The notes beneath the pieces are model-generated. The model was not told where the DNA came from. It ran no database searches and saw nothing but the letters and a program-made list of their open reading frames with translations. Shown here in pieces: positions 6,162 through 12,515 of a stretch of 16,137 nt of DNA. Numbering within the stretch: the first letter of the stretch is position 1; each line of letters begins with the position of its first letter. The stretch lies in assembly GCA_016215705.1 (NCBI GenBank), contig JACRIR010000100.1, positions 1-16,137 of the forward strand, written 5' to 3'. This DNA comes from Candidatus Poribacteria bacterium (lineage in GTDB: Bacteria > Abyssobacteria > SURF-5). A program made the position numbers and the translations under genes.

Positions 6162-7445
6162 CTAGTGCCTCGATTGAGTCCGGGGCGGAAACTCCGGGTC
6201 CACGTAACCGATGAGATATCGCCGCAGCATCTCGATAGCAAGAACGGTTGCGCGTGTTTGGTTCAATGAGTCTATCCCTCCAAAAAGGAATTGCCAATAG
6301 GCGGACCCCGTCTCCGATTCAACGGCGATGCATGTTTTCCCTGATTCCTTTTCGTCAGTCTCAAGCTGTTCAGAGCCGGGCAATATGCCAAGCGCCGCCA
6401 CTGCAATATCAGACCCCGAGCGACCCCGCATCTCTCTGGCCAGAGCTACGACAAGAGACCGATGATTACGTTTTTCGTCACTCCAGCGACGGGTTTCGAC
6501 TCCGGCGAGACGGCGGCGAGCCTCCTCGCTGTGTGCGACAACGGCCTCAATCAATGCCTGACTCCCAATGGATGTGAACCTCTGCGCTATGCCTCCGCCG
6601 GTCAATGTTTCCACCAGGGCAAGCGACTTCTGCTTCTGCGTAAGCATCGTGTTGACAGTGCCTTCCAGCGTATCGTCGTCAGCCCCGAATATCAGCGGCC
6701 CAAGGCGGCCACGAATATCCGCCTCCATTACCGCAATCTTATCCGTCGCCTCGGACAAACTTGGCGCCTTGGCCGTTATTCGGAGCAAAATCTGTGCCGG
6801 TTCGGCCAAAATGCCAAGCGTCGGGTTTGACGAGTCCCGGAGGAGGTCGCCCACTTGCGTGTCCACCCTGCTTTCACCCATTCCGCAGATTTTGAGAACA
6901 CGCGAAACAATCGTGACTTCTCCAAGTGAAAACCTTTTCCGAAGAAAGGGAATCACAAAAGTCTCGGTGAGGAATTTCAACTCGCGAGGAACGCCTGGAA
7001 GCGAGATGATTACCCTCCCGTTTTTCTCGGCGACGAACCCGGGGGCGGTGCCCACCGGATTCTCAATAGCGATGGCGTCCCGTGGGATGAACGCCTGCTT
7101 GCGATTGTTCGGGCTCATGGTGAATCCATGCCGCTTGAACAAACCCTCGATCTGATCGAATAGCTCCTGCCGGAATTCGAGCGGCTGACCGACCACATCA
7201 GCGACCACCTCGCGCGTGAGATCATCTTCCGTCGGCCCGATGCCGCCGGAAGTAATGACGATGTCCGACCGCATCAGCGCGTTCTCAATAACCTCCGCCA
7301 TCCTCCGCCAATTGTCGCCAACCGTGGTCTTGAAGAACAGGTTTATTCCGGCGCCAGCCAGTTCTCTCGCCAGATACGCGGCATTCGTGTCAACAATCTG
7401 ACCAAGCAAAAGCTCGGAACCGATCATGATAATTTCTGCGTTCAT
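6162..7445 (-). CDS. cinA: CinA-like protein, MoaB-type domain with a degenerate NMN-amidohydrolase domain
   Basis: CinA proteins join an N-terminal MoaB/MogA-like domain, which can act as an ADP-ribose/CoA pyrophosphatase, to a C-terminal PncC domain that deamidates nicotinamide mononucleotide in pyridine nucleotide salvage. Length here, 427 residues, is normal. The N-terminal domain is well conserved: IMIGSELLLGQIVDTNA (6-22), TSGGIGPTEDDLT (65-77), NPVGTAPGF (129-137) and SLPGVPRE (148-155). The C-terminal domain (about 262-415) has drifted: the usual AESCTGG is VETLTGG (278-284), the YSNExK segment is HSEEAR (305-310), and the TGIAGPGG loop is LGILPGSE (352-359). The residues equivalent to the catalytic Ser, Tyr and Lys of PncC are therefore changed. 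The start is the ATG at 7443-7445 with GAGGAG about 5 nt upstream; an 18-codon upstream extension is not family-like. It is the first gene of the minus-strand series, followed directly by the kinase. Confidence 0.93.
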   Translation of the reverse strand: MNAEIIMIGSELLLGQIVDTNAAYLARELAGAGINLFFKTTVGDNWRRMAEVIENALMRSDIVITSGGIGPTEDDLTREVVADVVGQPLEFRQELFDQIEGLFKRHGFTMSPNNRKQAFIPRDAIAIENPVGTAPGFVAEKNGRVIISLPGVPRELKFLTETFVIPFLRKRFSLGEVTIVSRVLKICGMGESRVDTQVGDLLRDSSNPTLGILAEPAQILLRITAKAPSLSEATDKIAVMEADIRGRLGPLIFGADDDTLEGTVNTMLTQKQKSLALVETLTGGGIAQRFTSIGSQALIEAVVAHSEEARRRLAGVETRRWSDEKRNHRSLVVALAREMRGRSGSDIAVAALGILPGSEQLETDEKESGKTCIAVESETGSAYWQFLFGGIDSLNQTRATVLAIEMLRRYLIGYVDPEFPPRTQSRH

Positions 7446-7480
7446 AGTCTCCTCAATAGCTTTCGTAAACCAGTCCATCG

Positions 7481-7560
7481 CCGGAAAATGTTCCGTCAAT
7501 TAGGTCTAACGCCAGGAACTGTTCCGTCGGTTGAGTCTATCGTTCGAAAATGTTCCGCAG
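7481..7560. repeat. 31-bp imperfect tandem repeat, about 2.6 copies
   Basis: Units at 7481-7511, 7512-7542 and a partial one at 7543-7560 share the core TGTTCCGTC followed by a GTCTA block and ending in CG. The repeats lie in the cinA leader, just upstream of its ribosome binding site. Copies have diverged by several bases. Confidence 0.6.
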
Positions 7561-7570
7561 TACTTCGTAG

Positions 7571-7591
7571 GGGCGACCCGGCGGGTCGCCC
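7571..7591. repeat. REP-like perfect hairpin
   Basis: GGGCGACCC and GGGTCGCCC form a perfect 9-bp stem around a GGC loop, preceded by GTAG. This short GC-rich palindrome resembles the REP/BIME-like intergenic elements scattered in many bacterial genomes. In the cinA transcript it would form a stable structure about 130 nt before the start codon. Confidence 0.65.
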
Positions 7592-7681
7592 TCAAACCAG
7601 AATCCGAATCGCTACACAAAAAAGGATTGGTTCGCCAATTGCGGAACAGTCTATGAAGGGGGATTTGTCAGTGCCCCAAAT

Positions 7682-7725
7682 TTCGCGAATTCTAACACGG
7701 CATAGGAGACGTGTCAATTCGCGAA
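7682..7725. promoter_or_regulatory. Operator-like inverted repeat with paired TTCGCGAA palindromes
   Basis: TTCGCGAATT at 7682-7691 and AATTCGCGAA at 7716-7725 are perfect reverse complements. Each arm contains the self-complementary octamer TTCGCGAA. An inner ACACG/CGTGT match (7695-7699 and 7710-7714) extends the symmetry. One arm overlaps the -10 and the other the -35 of the promoter at 7689-7717. Confidence 0.5.
7689..7717 (-). promoter_or_regulatory. Near-consensus sigma70 promoter for the cinA series
   Basis: Minus strand: TTGACA (7717-7712), exactly 17 bp, then TAGAAT (7694-7689), 11 of 12 consensus bases. Transcription would begin near 7682 and read into cinA after a leader of about 235 nt. 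The two hexamers overlap the arms of the inverted repeat described separately, so binding there would block polymerase. Confidence 0.7.
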
Positions 7726-7781
7726 CTGGAGACATAAGGAATGGTAGGCGTCTGCGAATGATCCGGATGATGCGATTCTAG

Positions 7782-7855
7782 TGGGCGCTACTGGACTCGA
7801 ACCAGTGGCCTCTGCGATGTGAACGCAGCGCTCCAACCAACTGAGCTAAGCGCCC
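7782..7855 (-). tRNA. tRNA-Val, anticodon CAC
   Basis: A 74-nt cloverleaf on the minus strand: acceptor GGGCGCT/AGCGCCC with discriminator A, D-stem GCTC/GAGC, anticodon stem CTGCG/CGCAG around loop TTCACAT (anticodon CAC, reading GUG), and T-arm ACTGG-TTCGAGT-CCAGT. The 3' CCA is not encoded. It has its own promoter and lies between ybgF and cinA. Confidence 0.96.
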
Positions 7856-7867
7856 CGGCGCAACAAC

Positions 7868-7897
7868 AGTATAGTGACACACAACGCCTTTTGTCAA
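7868..7897 (-). promoter_or_regulatory. Sigma70 promoter for tRNA-Val
   Basis: Minus strand: TTGACA (7897-7892), 18-bp spacer, TATACT (7873-7868). Transcription would start near 7861, about 6 nt before the mature tRNA 5' end. Confidence 0.7.
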
Positions 7898-7956
7898 ATG
7901 CCACAAGTACGCAAACGAGTTGCCGCCACAGGTGCAGACGAAAAGAGCTTTTCGCC

Positions 7957-8835
7957 TTATTTCATCTCCCTCAGTTTCGCCTTGGCCTGGTCGGCCTCGC
8001 TCGAAAGCGGATAGGCGTCCAAAACCTTCTGGAACATTTTTCTGGCTTCGTCTTTCTTGCCTGTTTCCACCAGGGCGTAGCCGGACTTCAGCATCGCTCG
8101 CGGAACCTTATTGCCCGTCGGGTAGCGCGTGATCACTTTGTTGAATGCGCCGACGGCCTCCTCGTATTTGCCCTCGGCATAATAGCACTCCCCTATCCAG
8201 TATTGGGCGTTGTCAGCCAGGTCGGTGTCAGGATATTGCTTCAGATACTCCTCGAAACCGTTCCGCGCGAGCGGATAGTTCTGCCGGACGTAGTCCTCGT
8301 AGGCAGTATCGTAGAGCTTCGTGTAGTCTACGAGCCCTACTGACTCCGACGGCACGGATTCCTCGCCCCGGCTGCCGGCATTCTCGGGGGCAGCCGGCTG
8401 AGTGACAGGCGACGATGATTCTTCAGGCGGAGTGCTGCCTTCGGGCGGTCTCGGAGGCGACGATGCCCTGGTCATCGCTTTCAGCGCGTCCATCTGGCTG
8501 TACATGTTCAGCTTGAGGTTGGTGATCTCCTGCTTGAGGGCCGTCAACTCGTGTCGTGTCTCCTCCAGTTTGCTATCGATTTGTTGCTGGCCTTCTTGCA
8601 GCGCAATCAACGTCTCTCGCTGGGCAGCCTGTTTCTTCAGAAGGTCCTGGCAGGGCGACGAAGCTGCCGGCCCCACGCTCTGTTTGATTTCCTCGACGTC
8701 GCGCCTCATCCGCACAATGTCGGACCGGATATAGCCAAGCTCTTGTTCGGACGCCGTCTGGCATCCGGCCTGCCCCATAAAGAAGTATGACAACAGGCAC
8801 ACAAAAGCAAACCAGGCCTTAGATGGGTGTGACAT
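7957..8835 (-). CDS. ybgF: Tol-Pal system protein YbgF/CpoB
   Basis: A 292-residue periplasmic protein that in E. coli coordinates Tol-Pal with peptidoglycan synthesis during division. The N-terminus has a hydrophobic export segment (about 7-24) ending in GQAGC; C25 could be lipidated, but position -3 is Gln, so the lipobox is weak and a plain signal peptide is possible. Residues 30-120 are heptad-rich and should form the coiled-coil trimerisation region. A Pro/Ser/Glu-rich linker (124-165) follows, then three tetratricopeptide repeats (about 170-290) with the family pattern YDTAYEDYVRQNYPLA, ADNAQYWIGECYYAEGKYEEA and ALVETGKKDEARKMF. The ATG is preceded by AAGGGGGA. It lies 72 bp behind pal, completing the tolA-tolB-pal-ybgF order. 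Confidence 0.93.
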   Translation of the reverse strand: MSHPSKAWFAFVCLLSYFFMGQAGCQTASEQELGYIRSDIVRMRRDVEEIKQSVGPAASSPCQDLLKKQAAQRETLIALQEGQQQIDSKLEETRHELTALKQEITNLKLNMYSQMDALKAMTRASSPPRPPEGSTPPEESSSPVTQPAAPENAGSRGEESVPSESVGLVDYTKLYDTAYEDYVRQNYPLARNGFEEYLKQYPDTDLADNAQYWIGECYYAEGKYEEAVGAFNKVITRYPTGNKVPRAMLKSGYALVETGKKDEARKMFQKVLDAYPLSSEADQAKAKLREMK

Positions 8836-8877
8836 ACGTCCCCCTTACGCCTCTTTTCGTGATTTCAAAAGCTCTTG

Positions 8878-8897
8878 CGTCATTCCCGCGCAGGCGG
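8878..8897. repeat. Degenerate TCATTCCCGC-type intergenic repeat
   Basis: CGTCATTCCCGCGCAGGCGG matches one half of a widespread bacterial palindromic intergenic repeat whose full form is a CATTCCCGC...GCGGGAATG hairpin. Here the second arm is truncated. It lies between pal and ybgF; a related copy lies just upstream of pal. Confidence 0.4.
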
Positions 8898-8907
8898 CAT
8901 GATCCGC

Positions 8908-9495
8908 TCAGGATGATATCTTGAATTCATCCCGACGATTCATTTTCCAAGCGGATTCATCGTGGCCATCGACCGCTGGTCTCTCTTCGCCGTAGCTGAT
9001 CGTGAAAATACGATCCGCGCTTATTCCGACGCTCAGGAGATAGCGACGCGCGGAAAGAGCACGCCGTTCGCCGAGGGCTAGGTTGTATTCGTTGGTGCCA
9101 CGCTCGTCGCAATGTCCTTCGATCTGCACGTTGACACTAGCATTGTTTTTCAGCCAGTCTGCGGCCCTATCGAGATTCTTTATCGCCTCGGGCGTTAGGA
9201 CTGCGCTGTCGTAGTCAAAATAGATCGTCTTGAGTTCCTCTTTTGCTTCCTTGAAGAGAAGCTCGCGCGCGAGCGGAGTCTGGGGAATCGGAGTTTCGCC
9301 TTCTTCGATACCTTCACCCGGTCGTTCACCCAATGGTCCTTCGCCGGGACGCTCGGGCGCGACCGGCGTCGCTACCTGTTGCTCGGCGGGAAACTTCGGG
9401 GCCGCCGTCGTGCTCTTGCGAGCGCAGCCGGTGCAATTAACAAGAAGAACCAGTAGAATCATACAAACCAGCAAACCCGTCAGCTTGCGATACAT
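8908..9495 (-). CDS. pal: Peptidoglycan-associated lipoprotein Pal (OmpA family)
   Basis: Pal is an outer-membrane lipoprotein whose periplasmic OmpA-like domain binds peptidoglycan and TolB. The 195-residue product begins MYRKLTGLLVCMILLVLLV and the likely lipidated residue is C24 in CTGC (C21 in LVNC is the alternative). A low-complexity Pro/Gly/Glu linker (about 30-75) follows. The OmpA_C domain spans about 88-190: IYFDYDS (91-97) and GHCDERGTNEYNLALGERRA (127-146), which contains the Asp and Arg that bind diaminopimelate, then GEERP and NRRDEF. I start at the ATG at 9493-9495, because AAGGAGGAACAA directly precedes it and a signal peptide follows; the longer ORF adds 20 residues with no such site. 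It lies 195 bp behind tolB. Confidence 0.95.
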   Translation of the reverse strand: MYRKLTGLLVCMILLVLLVNCTGCARKSTTAAPKFPAEQQVATPVAPERPGEGPLGERPGEGIEEGETPIPQTPLARELLFKEAKEELKTIYFDYDSAVLTPEAIKNLDRAADWLKNNASVNVQIEGHCDERGTNEYNLALGERRALSARRYLLSVGISADRIFTISYGEERPAVDGHDESAWKMNRRDEFKISS

Positions 9496-9572
9496 TTGTT
9501 CCTCCTTCCAAAAAGATATCCTGCCAGACCTCGTCTTATTTCTGTGGGCTTTCATGAAACCTCATAATTCAG

Positions 9573-9590
9573 TTCCCGCTTCCGCGGGAA
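9573..9590. repeat. Short TTCCCGC/GCGGGAA hairpin repeat
   Basis: TTCCCGC and GCGGGAA form a perfect 7-bp stem with loop TTCC. It is a copy of the common bacterial TCATTCCCGC palindromic repeat and sits in the 195-bp gap between tolB and pal. Confidence 0.5.
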
Positions 9591-9690
9591 TGAAACGACC
9601 CCGACCCGTTTCCTGCCCGGATGATCCGCAACCGACGGGGCGGTTACTCTCAACAAACCGGCGACTCTCTCGGACGCCCCGACAAAGCGT

Positions 9691-10986
9691 TCAGGGCGAC
9701 CACGCAGGGGACATACAATCACCTCCTCCTGAGGTAACTCCTTTTGTGCCGGAACCATCGGCCCGCATGAGGTAGATGTCTCTGCGGCCCCCCACTTTTG
9801 AGCTGTAGGCAAGATACCTGCCATCGGGCGACCATGTCGGGTCTTCGTTGCCGCCGCTCACGGTCAAGCGGGTGGGTTCGCCGCCGGTCGGGCTGATCGT
9901 GTAAATATCACCCCTCGACCCGGCGCTCGAAACATATGCAATCTTATCGCCTGTCGATGACCACACAGGCGATGTGTTATATGAGCCGGAATAAGTGAGC
10001 CTTCGCAGGTTGACCCCCTCACGGTCGGTGATATAGACCTGGGGCGAACCGGAGCGATCAGATACGAACGCTATCTCGCGTCCGCTGGGCGACCAAGTGG
10101 GAGAGGTGTCGACCTTGGGGTTGCGGGTAAGCCTCGTGAGCCCCTTTGTTTTCATATCGAGCAAGTATACCTCGGGGTTTCCATCTTTGCTGAGCGTAAG
10201 CGCGAGCGTTCTGCCGTCGGGCGAAAAGGCCGGTGTCGTGTTCAATCCGATATACCCTGAGAGGCGGACATAACTCCGGGCCTTGAGGTCAACAACATAG
10301 ACATCGGGGTTTCGGTCGCGATAGGAAGTAAAGACGACCTTGCTGCCGTCGGGCGCCCACCGGGGCGAAAGCGCGATCGAGTTGTCATGAGTAAGCTGGT
10401 AGGAATTGCGGCCGTCGTAATCCATGATATGGATTTCTTTGTTCGGACCTTTTCTTTTCACATACGCAATCGACGTCGTGGCGATGCCGCGCTTGCCGGT
10501 GTAACGGTAGACGATCTCGTCGGCAAAGCTATGGGCGATAAGCCGGCCTTCGCGTTGGTTACCCTTGTAGAATCTGCCGAAGATGCGCGTCTCCGACTCC
10601 ACGTCGAACAGAGCGGCCTCGAGCGTTACGTAGTCACTCAGTTGTTTGTAACCACCCTGTACGACGGCCTGCACGCCGAGAGGGAGCCATGCCTTCAGCG
10701 GTGCGCCGGCAGCGGACTGGCTTTGAAGCGGAGGCGACGGAAACACCTGGAACAATCCGCTAAAGTCGAGGTCATCGCGGATTATTTGCGCCATCTCCTC
10801 GCCTTTGAGAAATCCTGCGGCGGGAGGCGTGGCCGGATCGCTCGTGAACGGCGGTATGCCGATTTTGATTCGGGCCATACCCAACTTACGAATATCAATC
10901 TCTATGTCACTCTGCGCGAGCAAGACGCTTCCAAAAAGAAGCAGCGCTGCAAGCGAGAGGATCGCGGTAACCCACCTGCGAATCAT
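9691..10986 (-). CDS. tolB: Tol-Pal system beta-propeller protein TolB
   Basis: TolB is the periplasmic partner of Pal and TolA and helps keep the outer membrane attached during constriction. The 431-residue length is typical. A signal peptide (1-24, cleavage after LLA before QSD) is followed by the N-terminal alpha/beta domain (about 28-165, including IGIPPF and DDLDFSGLF) and a six-bladed propeller of WD40-like/PD40 repeats from about 170 to the end, each with the SPDG or WSPDG turn and a DIY or EVYLLD strand. It ends in SPAWSP like other TolB proteins. The ATG overlaps the stop of the upstream tolA-like gene as ATGA (10983-10986), showing translational coupling. A GGAGAAAA stretch precedes the start. 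Confidence 0.95.
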   Translation of the reverse strand: MIRRWVTAILSLAALLLFGSVLLAQSDIEIDIRKLGMARIKIGIPPFTSDPATPPAAGFLKGEEMAQIIRDDLDFSGLFQVFPSPPLQSQSAAGAPLKAWLPLGVQAVVQGGYKQLSDYVTLEAALFDVESETRIFGRFYKGNQREGRLIAHSFADEIVYRYTGKRGIATTSIAYVKRKGPNKEIHIMDYDGRNSYQLTHDNSIALSPRWAPDGSKVVFTSYRDRNPDVYVVDLKARSYVRLSGYIGLNTTPAFSPDGRTLALTLSKDGNPEVYLLDMKTKGLTRLTRNPKVDTSPTWSPSGREIAFVSDRSGSPQVYITDREGVNLRRLTYSGSYNTSPVWSSTGDKIAYVSSAGSRGDIYTISPTGGEPTRLTVSGGNEDPTWSPDGRYLAYSSKVGGRRDIYLMRADGSGTKGVTSGGGDCMSPAWSP

Positions 10987-11864
10987 GCATTTTCTCCGTA
11001 TTCAAACCCGAACCGGATACCCATGATATTGCCTCTGTAACTTTCAGGAAGCGGCGGAAACGGAGCGGCTCTGAGCACGGCGCGATATCCGGATTGATCG
11101 ACGAGCGGAACATTCGATGTTTCAAAGACCTCGGGTGGCGCCACAAAGCCACCGTCGCGCCCTATTTCGAACCTGATTACCACGCGCGCATGGACTCCGT
11201 CCGTCAGCACATGACGCGGCTCTATCCAGTTTTGCCAAACCTTGCGCCTGATTATTTCAATGTACCATCTCAACTCGGGATTGATGAGGTCCTTGCTGAC
11301 ATTGCCGGGCCCCACGACATCGCCGGGGTCACCGGAAGTGACAAAATCCTGGTCAGCTTTGGACGCCACTTGCTTCGGCTCAGGGCGAACCGGTTCTTCC
11401 TCCGACTCGACAGGTTCTTCCTTCTTCGGCGGCGCCGCTGACATCGCGGCTTCGTCCGGTTTCTCCTTTGGCTTTGGAGTTTTCTCCTTCTTAGGCGTTT
11501 CGACCTTCTTTTGCGATGCCAGCGCCACCTGTTTCTTGTCCGGCGGCTTCTGGATAGCTTTCTTGGTTTCCTTGACAGGCTTCGGTTTCGGCTGTTCGAG
11601 CTTCTTCGCGATGACACTCGAAACCTGTTTGGCCATTGCGGCTCCCGGGCGACTCATATCCACCAGGTCCACGCTGTAAATGATTGGTAGTTTCCTGAAG
11701 GAGAGATTGAGCGCTCTGGCCATCATGAAAGAGGTGATAAGGCATAGATGGAAGACCACCGAATACATGAGCATTCGACTCATGTGCGGCGCCGGCCAAA
11801 GCCCCGTTGTCAAACCCTGAGGATCAATATGACCTGTAGTTGTACGAACAATAAATGGTCTCAT
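10983..11864 (-). CDS. tolA: TolA-like/TonB C-terminal domain protein
   Basis: A 293-residue inner-membrane protein that spans the periplasm. One membrane helix (about 32-52, SRMLMYSVVFHLCLITSFMM) anchors it. Residues 80-170 are a Lys/Pro/Glu-rich stretch (QPKPKPVKET, KKEKTPKPKEKP) like the extended region of TolA and TonB. Residues about 205-290 form a TonB/TolA C-terminal domain (VWQNWIEP, VVIRFEIGRDG, VLRAAPFPPLPESY). The tolB-pal-ybgF neighbourhood makes TolA the best reading, although by sequence alone TonB is possible. The annotated ATG gives a 31-residue cytoplasmic tail and a leader of only about 10 nt from the predicted promoter, with just a GAGAG ribosome site; M28 or M31 are alternative starts. 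tolQ and tolR, normally just upstream, are not present. Confidence 0.85.
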   Translation of the reverse strand: MRPFIVRTTTGHIDPQGLTTGLWPAPHMSRMLMYSVVFHLCLITSFMMARALNLSFRKLPIIYSVDLVDMSRPGAAMAKQVSSVIAKKLEQPKPKPVKETKKAIQKPPDKKQVALASQKKVETPKKEKTPKPKEKPDEAAMSAAPPKKEEPVESEEEPVRPEPKQVASKADQDFVTSGDPGDVVGPGNVSKDLINPELRWYIEIIRRKVWQNWIEPRHVLTDGVHARVVIRFEIGRDGGFVAPPEVFETSNVPLVDQSGYRAVLRAAPFPPLPESYRGNIMGIRFGFEYGENA

Positions 11865-11880
11865 GGCACACTCTCAAGAT

Positions 11881-11908
11881 ATTATACATGAAATTCGCCA
11901 AAATTCAA
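11881..11908 (-). promoter_or_regulatory. Sigma70 promoter for the tolA-tolB cluster
   Basis: Minus strand: TTGAAT (11908-11903), 16-bp spacer, TATAAT (11886-11881). The -10 is perfect and the -35 matches 4 of 6. Transcription would start near 11874, about 10 nt before the annotated ATG. Confidence 0.55.
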
Positions 11909-12133
11909 GGACAATCTGCGAGTTACGCCACAATATGTTGTTAACCCGCGATTGGACTGCTACAAGAAATAGGCACACTCAGATACCTGGCATTAATTGC
12001 CGATGAAGAAGGACCCGACTGGGGATTGGCAAAAGACGGACAGTTTATCCCTTGCCCATTTCACCCATTTCGCCTCATGCGACAATGCATAAAGAGACTC
12101 CAAGAGACATCTCTTGCCACGGAGACCACGGGG

Positions 12134-12253
12134 GGTTTATGGTTCATGGTTTATGGTTCATGGTCTACAGCAACCGGTTTACGGTTTAGGGTCCACAGTA
12201 TACGTTCACGGTTCGCGGTCAGGACAAGAGAGGGTTTGGGGTTCAAGGTTGGG
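12134..12253. repeat. Degenerate heptanucleotide repeat, consensus GGTTYAY
   Basis: From 12134 the sequence runs in 7-bp steps: GGTTTAT, GGTTCAT, GGTTTAT, GGTTCAT, GGTCTAC, AGCAACC, GGTTTAC, GGTTTAG, GGTCCAC, AGTATAC, then after a 1-bp slip GGTTCGC, and after a gap GGTTTGG, GGTTCAA, GGTTGGG. The first four units are nearly perfect and the array decays to the right. Confidence 0.75.
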
Positions 12254-12264
12254 TGAAGGCTGGA

Positions 12265-12390
12265 ACACGAATGAAGCGAATGGAATACGAATAAAACGAA
12301 TCATTAGCCACGGAGGGCGCAGAGGTCTCAGAGAAGGGAAAAGAAGAAGCTTTGGGAACCACGGATGCACACGGATTAACGCGGATTTAA
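12265..12390. repeat. ACGAAT and CACGGA short interspersed motifs
   Basis: Two adjacent units of about 20 bp share ACGAATnAAnCGAAT (12265-12303), with a third similar copy at 12427-12444. They are followed by GCCACGGAGGGCGCAGAGG (12306-12324) and CCACGGATGCACACGGATTA (12359-12378). These motif families occur as intergenic clutter in many environmental bacterial genomes; their function is unknown. Confidence 0.5.
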
Positions 12391-12515
12391 GGAAAAGAAG
12401 AAAGGAAAAACAAGAAGAAGAGTTGGATCACGAATCTAACGAATAAAGAAGAACACGGATTTGGGGAAAAAGATAAGAGCAATATATTTGACTATGGATA
12501 TCGCTGATTCTTCTA

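Larger units (their letters stand above)
7446..7781. other. Gene-free leader region between tRNA-Val and cinA
   Basis: This 336-bp stretch holds no credible gene. It contains the cinA promoter within an inverted repeat (7682-7725), a small hairpin with a following T6 run on the minus strand (7618-7639), a REP-like hairpin (7571-7591) and a 31-bp tandem repeat (7481-7560). The leader ahead of cinA would be about 235 nt. Confidence 0.6.
11909..12515. other. Gene-free, repeat-rich intergenic tract
   Basis: Roughly 600 bp between the tolA promoter and the next gene without credible coding. The two short plus-strand ORFs here are low-complexity readings of the repeats. It contains GGTTYAY heptamers (12134-12253), ACGAAT doublets (12265-12303, 12427-12444) and CCACGGA/CACGGATT motifs (12118-12126, 12308-12316, 12359-12390, 12452-12460), plus purine-rich GAAAAGAAGAA runs. 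Confidence 0.7.

Noticed and set aside
7446-7499. 18-codon N-terminal extension of cinA
   Set aside because: The GAGGAG ribosome site lies just before the internal ATG at 7445, and CinA proteins start with the MNAEIIMIGSEL-type strand; the extension reads through the 31-bp repeat.
7939-7954. CGAAAAG-AG-CTTTTCG palindrome just after ybgF as an intrinsic terminator
   Set aside because: The loop is only 2 nt in the perfect form and no U-run follows on the minus strand.
7819-8343. 174-codon plus-strand ORF overlapping tRNA-Val and ybgF
   Set aside because: It overlaps a clear tRNA and the TPR-coding part of ybgF; no family resemblance or ribosome site.
9552-9824. 90-codon minus-strand ORF between tolB and pal
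   Set aside because: It overlaps the tolB end in another frame, its tail reads through the TTCCCGC hairpin, and it lacks a ribosome site.
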